Shown here in pieces: positions 5,793 to 8,664 of a stretch of 8,664 nucleotides of DNA. The stretch's first letter is position 1. Each line of letters opens with the position of its first letter. This DNA is from Paludibacteraceae bacterium (GTDB lineage: Bacteria; Bacteroidota; Bacteroidia; Bacteroidales; Paludibacteraceae): positions 1 to 8,664 of the forward strand of contig CANFFA010000076.1 of the NCBI GenBank assembly GCA_947445425.1, in the 5' to 3' direction. Both the position numbers and the translations under genes were made by a program. The notes beneath the pieces were generated by a model that made no database searches, had not been told where the DNA came from, and worked only from the letters and a program-made list of their open reading frames with translations.

Positions 5793-5828
5793 AGATAAGG
5801 CCAAGTGAGATATCACTTGGCCTTATCT
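5793..5828. terminator. Bidirectional hairpin terminator between convergent genes
   Basis: A perfect 16-bp stem pairs AGATAAGGCCAAGTGA (5793-5808) with TCACTTGGCCTTATCT (5813-5828) around a GATA tetraloop. It sits 32 bases after the secreted-protein stop and 20 bases from the nfnB stop on the other strand, so it can serve both. T runs are short on either side, so strength rests on the stem. Confidence 0.85.
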
Positions 5829-5848
5829 GTTTATACTACTAATTGATG

Positions 5849-7312
5849 TTAGGCTTTACTCTTTACCCATTGATCCATCGCTTTCGCTGCACGTCTACCA
5901 TCCCCCATGGCTAGAATCACCGTTGCACCACCACGAACAATATCACCTCCTGCAAATATAATAGGAACGGCTGATTGCATGGTATCTTTATCAACGACAA
6001 CGGTTCCCCATTTGGTTACTTCCAAACCTTCAACCGATTGTGGAATCAAGGGATTAGGAGATACACCAACACTCACAATTACTTCGTCAACTTCTACTAG
6101 TTCCGTTTTACCTGGAATTTCAATTGGCAAACGGCGGCCTGAAGCATCAGCTTCACCCAACTCCATTACTTGCAACAACATGTGGGTAACACGTCCTTGG
6201 GCATTGCCAATGTATTCGATAGGATTGTGCAAAGTAAGGAAGTCAATGCCTTCTTCTTTAGCATGTTTCACTTCTTCCAAGCGTGCTGGCATCTCTTCTT
6301 CAGAACGACGATAGACGATCATAGCACGTTCAGCACCCAAACGCCTAGCGGTACGGATGGAGTCCATTGCGGTATTTCCACCACCAATTACTGCTACTTT
6401 TTTGCCTAAATATACAGGTGTGTCAGAATTGGGATTAGCTGCATCCATCAAATTTACTCGGGTTAAATATTCATTTGACGACATAATGCCGACTAAATTC
6501 TCACCCTTAATATCCATAAAACGAGGTAGTCCAGCACCACTGGCTACGAATATCCCTTTGAAACCATCCTCTTCCAAATCTTTGATGCTAATGGTTTTAC
6601 CCACTACGCAGTTGGTTACAAAATGAACTCCCATGGATTGTAGATTTTGAATCTCTACGTCCACAATTTCGTTGGGAAGGCGGAACTCTGGAATTCCGTA
6701 TTTCAATACTCCTCCAATTTCATGTAAGGCTTCAAAAACGACTACTTCATAACCCAATTTAGCCATATCCCCTGCAAATGCCAATCCTGCAGGACCAGAG
6801 CCAACGGTGGCAATTTTGATGTTATTGGCAGGTGCTACTTGTGGGACAGAAATATTGCCACTTTCGCGCTCATAATCAGCAGCAAAACGTTCCAAATGAC
6901 CAATGGCAACTGACTCTTTTTTCATGTTTAAATGTACACAACGCGATTCACATTGTTTCTCCTGTGGGCAAACACGACCGCAGACTGCCGGAAGTGCTGA
7001 GGTGTCTTTCAGCGTTTTTGCAGCTTCTAGAAACTCCCCCTTTTCAATGTGTTTGATGAATTTTGGAATGTAAATCCCTACTGGACAACCTTCCATGCAA
7101 GTTGGGTTGGCACAGTCCAAGCAGCGTTTGGCTTCTAGCATAGCCAATTCGGGGGTTAGGCCTAAATTCACCTCTTCTACTCTATTGTGACTACGGTACT
7201 CAGCATCTAGTTCGGGCATGTGAACTCTAGGGATTTCTGTACGTTCTTTTGCTTTCATGGATGAACGTAAATCGGCACGCCAAGCTTGGGCTCTTTCTTC
7301 TGATAGAATCAT
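5849..7312 (-). CDS. nfnB: NfnB-type NADPH-dependent ferredoxin:NAD+ oxidoreductase large subunit (GltD-like)
   Basis: This cytoplasmic iron-sulfur flavoprotein of 487 residues is homologous to the glutamate synthase small subunit. In NfnAB it holds the bifurcating FAD that couples NADPH oxidation to reduction of ferredoxin and NAD+. The N-terminal two-cluster ferredoxin-like part has CLDCANPTCMEGC (C64, C67, C72, C76) and CGRVCPQEKQCESRC (C111, C115, C121, C125). The FAD dinucleotide fold has GSGPAG (171-176) and GGVLKYGIPEFRLP (200-213). The NADPH fold has GGGNTAMD (310-317) with RR at 335-336. The C-terminal FAD closure is FAGGDIVRGGA (453-463). All motifs are intact. It follows nfnA in the same direction after 126 bases, and that pairing favours NfnB over a glutamate synthase beta subunit, because no large glutamate synthase subunit is present in the window. 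Older annotations call such pairs sulfide dehydrogenase. Confidence 0.93.
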   Translation of the reverse strand: MILSEERAQAWRADLRSSMKAKERTEIPRVHMPELDAEYRSHNRVEEVNLGLTPELAMLEAKRCLDCANPTCMEGCPVGIYIPKFIKHIEKGEFLEAAKTLKDTSALPAVCGRVCPQEKQCESRCVHLNMKKESVAIGHLERFAADYERESGNISVPQVAPANNIKIATVGSGPAGLAFAGDMAKLGYEVVVFEALHEIGGVLKYGIPEFRLPNEIVDVEIQNLQSMGVHFVTNCVVGKTISIKDLEEDGFKGIFVASGAGLPRFMDIKGENLVGIMSSNEYLTRVNLMDAANPNSDTPVYLGKKVAVIGGGNTAMDSIRTARRLGAERAMIVYRRSEEEMPARLEEVKHAKEEGIDFLTLHNPIEYIGNAQGRVTHMLLQVMELGEADASGRRLPIEIPGKTELVEVDEVIVSVGVSPNPLIPQSVEGLEVTKWGTVVVDKDTMQSAVPIIFAGGDIVRGGATVILAMGDGRRAAKAMDQWVKSKA

Positions 7313-7364
7313 TTTGTATATTGGTTAATGTGGATTTTTTTTGAGTTTTTACCCCTAACTAATT

Positions 7365-7425
7365 GACAAAAGAATAAAGACAAAAGATGTATTGCAATTT
7401 GGTCTTTATTCTTTGTTCTTTTGTC
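7365..7425 (-). repeat. Inverted repeat / hairpin in the nfnA-nfnB spacer
   Basis: GACAAAAGAATAAAGAC (7365-7381) pairs with 7402-7425 as a 10-bp outer stem (7365-7374 with 7416-7425) and a 7-bp inner stem (7375-7381 with 7402-7408). The two are separated by a 7-base bulge (7409-7415), and the loop is 20 bases. One strand is nearly pure A/G apart from the C of GAC. The spacer is unusually long for a two-subunit enzyme, so the hairpin may mark processing, partial attenuation or a dispersed intergenic repeat. There is no T run that would make it a standard terminator. Confidence 0.65.
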
Positions 7426-7438
7426 TAATTCTTATCGT

Positions 7439-8278
7439 TTACTTCGTCTCATGCTGACAGCTTGCTTGATAATTCTCAGCAGATTCTCTTTCAAGTTCTT
7501 TGTACCCCCCTAATCGCATCAACATCTCGTCGAAATCCACCAAGTGAGCACCAAATTCTGGTCCGTCGACACATACAAACTTCGTCTTTCCACCCACGCT
7601 TACCCTGCAGGCTCCACACATTCCAGTACCATCTACCATAATGGTATTGAGCGATGCCCAAGTAGGCACTTCATATTTTTTTGTGAGTAAACTTACAAAT
7701 TTCATCATGATTGCGGGTCCGATGGTCACGCATAAATCAACCTTTTCGCGATTAATAATCGACTCAACGCCATTGGTTACTAATCCCTGTGTACCATAAG
7801 ATCCATCATCTGTCATCACAATGACTTCATCTGAATGGATTTTCATTTGATCTTCTAAGATGATTAAGTCTTTAGTACGAGCAGCAATGACGGTAATGAC
7901 ACGGTTTCCAGCTGCTTTCAATGCTGCAACAATGGGTAACATAGGAGCAGTTCCTACACCACCGCAGGCACAGATTACTGTTCCAAAATTTTCAATATGA
8001 GTAGCTTTTCCAAGCGGTCCAACCATGTCGGTGATGAATTCACCTGCTTCTAAGGCACATAGTTTAGAGGAAGAGACTCCCATCTTTTGAACTACCAAGG
8101 TGATCGTCCCTTTTTCTAAATCGGCATCCGCTATGGTAAGGGGAATGCGTTCCCCTTTTACGCCTACTTTTACCATTACAAAGTGACCCGCTTTTCTTGC
8201 CTTGGCAATCAAAGGCGCTTCCACTTCAAACTTAATAACATTGGCCGAAAAATACTCTTTACTGATTATTTTGTTCAT
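7439..8278 (-). CDS. nfnA: NfnA-type ferredoxin:NAD(P)+ oxidoreductase small subunit (FNR-like, 2Fe-2S)
   Basis: This is a cytoplasmic subunit of 279 residues, the normal family size. In NfnAB it carries FAD and a [2Fe-2S] cluster and exchanges electrons with NAD(H). The N-terminal flavin-binding barrel has the RIPLT motif (44-48). The nucleotide-binding domain has CGGVGTAPMLP (105-115) and TIGPAIMM (185-192). The C-terminal cluster-binding segment VDGTGMCGAC, then KFVCVDGPEF, supplies C221, C224 and C236. The preceding D216 is the probable fourth ligand, as in NfnA of Thermotoga. It resembles the dihydroorotate dehydrogenase electron-transfer subunit PyrK, but the partner encoded downstream (nfnB) and the D-x4-CxxC pattern point to NfnA. 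ATG 8278 lies 26 bases from a well-formed minus-strand promoter. It is the first gene of the operon. Confidence 0.93.
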   Translation of the reverse strand: MNKIISKEYFSANVIKFEVEAPLIAKARKAGHFVMVKVGVKGERIPLTIADADLEKGTITLVVQKMGVSSSKLCALEAGEFITDMVGPLGKATHIENFGTVICACGGVGTAPMLPIVAALKAAGNRVITVIAARTKDLIILEDQMKIHSDEVIVMTDDGSYGTQGLVTNGVESIINREKVDLCVTIGPAIMMKFVSLLTKKYEVPTWASLNTIMVDGTGMCGACRVSVGGKTKFVCVDGPEFGAHLVDFDEMLMRLGGYKELERESAENYQASCQHETK

Positions 8279-8303
8279 CTTAACAGGATTAGGTTTCTGC
8301 TCG

Positions 8304-8333
8304 CAAAATTACATATTTAATGCTAAGATGCAA
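8304..8333 (-). promoter_or_regulatory. Promoter of the nfnAB operon
   Basis: On the minus strand TTG (8333-8331), a 19-base spacer and TAATTTTG (8311-8304) match the Bacteroidota consensus. Transcription would start near 8298, about 20 bases before the nfnA ATG. It lies back to back with the attenuator promoter at 8418. Confidence 0.82.
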
Positions 8334-8417
8334 ATTAAATGACTAGATATAAGCTCAAATAATACTGATTTCTTTCTTTTTTTATCGTAGTCAGTGAACA
8401 TTTTATTCCTATATTGG

Positions 8418-8447
8418 TTGTACTTATTGAAAATTGTATTACTTTTG
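8418..8447 (+). promoter_or_regulatory. Promoter of the Phe/Tyr leader transcript
   Basis: TTG (8418-8420), a 19-base spacer and TACTTTTG (8440-8447) fit the Bacteroidota consensus fully. The expected start near 8453-8455 puts the leader-peptide ATG about 20 bases into the RNA. Confidence 0.85.
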
Positions 8448-8472
8448 CGAAACATTTACAACAAGACTCAAG

Positions 8473-8526
8473 ATGTCAAAACTATTTTTTACATATTTCT
8501 ATTTTTACTTTTACTTTAGTAAGTGA
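8473..8526 (+). CDS. Phe/Tyr-rich attenuator leader peptide (17 aa)
   Basis: The peptide MSKLFFTYFYFYFYFSK is encoded from ATG 8473 to TGA 8524-8526. Residues 5-15 contain six Phe and four Tyr, the only exception being Thr7, and Tyr and Phe alternate from residue 8 to 15. Short leader peptides loaded with the regulated amino acid are the sensor of ribosome-mediated attenuation, as in the enteric pheA and pheST leaders. Here the stop codon abuts GAGCAGGAT (8527-8535), the first arm of the switch. A ribosome that finishes translation would cover that arm, while one stalled for lack of charged tRNA-Phe or tRNA-Tyr would leave it free. There is no Shine-Dalgarno, as is normal in this phylum. An overlapping 60-codon frame (8414-8596) would begin upstream of the promoter's expected start and is not a gene. 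Confidence 0.85.
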   Translation: MSKLFFTYFYFYFYFSK

Positions 8527-8613
8527 GAGCAGGATGTTTTTATGTAGAATTAAAGCTATGACAATAGAAAATACATTAAAATCCTGCTCCTTTTAGAGCA
8601 GGATTTTTTTTTT
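8527..8613 (+). promoter_or_regulatory. Transcription attenuator: mutually exclusive antiterminator and terminator
   Basis: GAGCAGGAT occurs at 8527-8535 and again at 8596-8604, and its complement ATCCTGCTC lies between them at 8581-8589. The middle copy can pair with the first (antiterminator) or the last (terminator). The antiterminator is extended by TTT 8537-8539 with AAA 8578-8580 (bulged G8536) and by ATGTA 8542-8546 with TACAT 8572-8576, giving about 17 pairs against 12 in the terminator. Together with the aromatic leader peptide this fits control of a downstream gene by Phe and Tyr supply. That gene is off the window, so its identity is unknown. Confidence 0.85.
8578..8613 (+). terminator. 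Intrinsic terminator of the Phe/Tyr attenuator
   Basis: AAAATCCTGCTC (8578-8589) pairs with GAGCAGGATTTT (8596-8607), a perfect 12-bp stem with the loop CTTTTA. It is followed without a break by T, a run of ten from 8604 to 8613. It is the strongest T-tract terminator in the window, although no completed gene precedes it, only the leader peptide. Confidence 0.92.
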
Positions 8614-8664
8614 CTCTGTAAATACTTATAACTAATGGGACAAATATAATGTCGTATTTTAGAA

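Noticed and set aside
5907..7056. Several plus-strand frames of 74-135 codons
   Set aside because: They lie opposite nfnB, whose motifs are intact throughout, and their products look like antisense translations.
8414..8596. 60-codon plus-strand frame overlapping the leader peptide
   Set aside because: It starts before the promoter's -7 box, runs through both hairpin arms, resembles no protein, and conflicts with the leader peptide in another frame.
8649..8664. ATG followed by TCGTATTTTAGA as the start of the attenuated gene
   Set aside because: It is a plausible start 36 bases after the T tract, but only five codons are visible, so it cannot be told from chance.
1..8664. CRISPR arrays, tRNA or rRNA genes, complete insertion sequences
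   Set aside because: No regularly spaced direct repeats, cloverleaf-like sequence or intact transposase was seen on either strand.

Overview
The window looks like a chromosomal stretch from a Bacteroidota bacterium. It is AT-rich and has almost no Shine-Dalgarno sequences. Four places carry the Bacteroidota promoter form TTG-N19/20-TAnnTTTG, and the protein families are typical of that phylum. The NfnAB-type electron-bifurcating pair suggests an anaerobic or facultative member, possibly of the Bacteroidales; genus cannot be decided from this sequence.

Layout. Positions 1-120 hold the 3' end of an unidentified gene, followed by about 450 bases with no convincing gene. Positions 546-2215 hold a complete hipB-hipA toxin-antitoxin-like operon with a paired palindrome at its promoter and a strong hairpin terminator. 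Positions 2216-3172 are a graveyard: the C-terminal remnant of a tyrosine recombinase (minus strand), a cluster of palindromic TGCAC sequences, and a frameshifted, truncated AAA-type ATPase that still has an intact terminator. Positions 3283-4645 hold an intact ATPase of the AAA_14/DUF4143 type with its own promoter and weak terminator. Positions 4703-4816 hold a remnant of an XRE-type regulator on the minus strand. Positions 4981-5828 hold a promoter, a secreted protein with 18-residue tandem repeats and unknown function, and a terminator shared with the convergent operon. Positions 5849-8333 hold nfnA and nfnB on the minus strand.

The most striking element lies at the right edge (8418-8613), divergent from nfnA. 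A promoter is followed by a 17-codon leader peptide in which 10 of 11 consecutive residues are Phe or Tyr. Two copies of GAGCAGGAT then flank one copy of its complement, and the last hairpin ends in ten T. This is the geometry of a ribosome-mediated transcription attenuator sensing charged tRNA-Phe and tRNA-Tyr. The controlled gene lies beyond the window; an aromatic amino acid biosynthesis or aminoacyl-tRNA synthetase gene is the natural expectation.

The left part (to about 4.9 kb) reads as accessory DNA with toxin-antitoxin genes, recombinase debris and orphan ATPases. The right part is conserved core metabolism.
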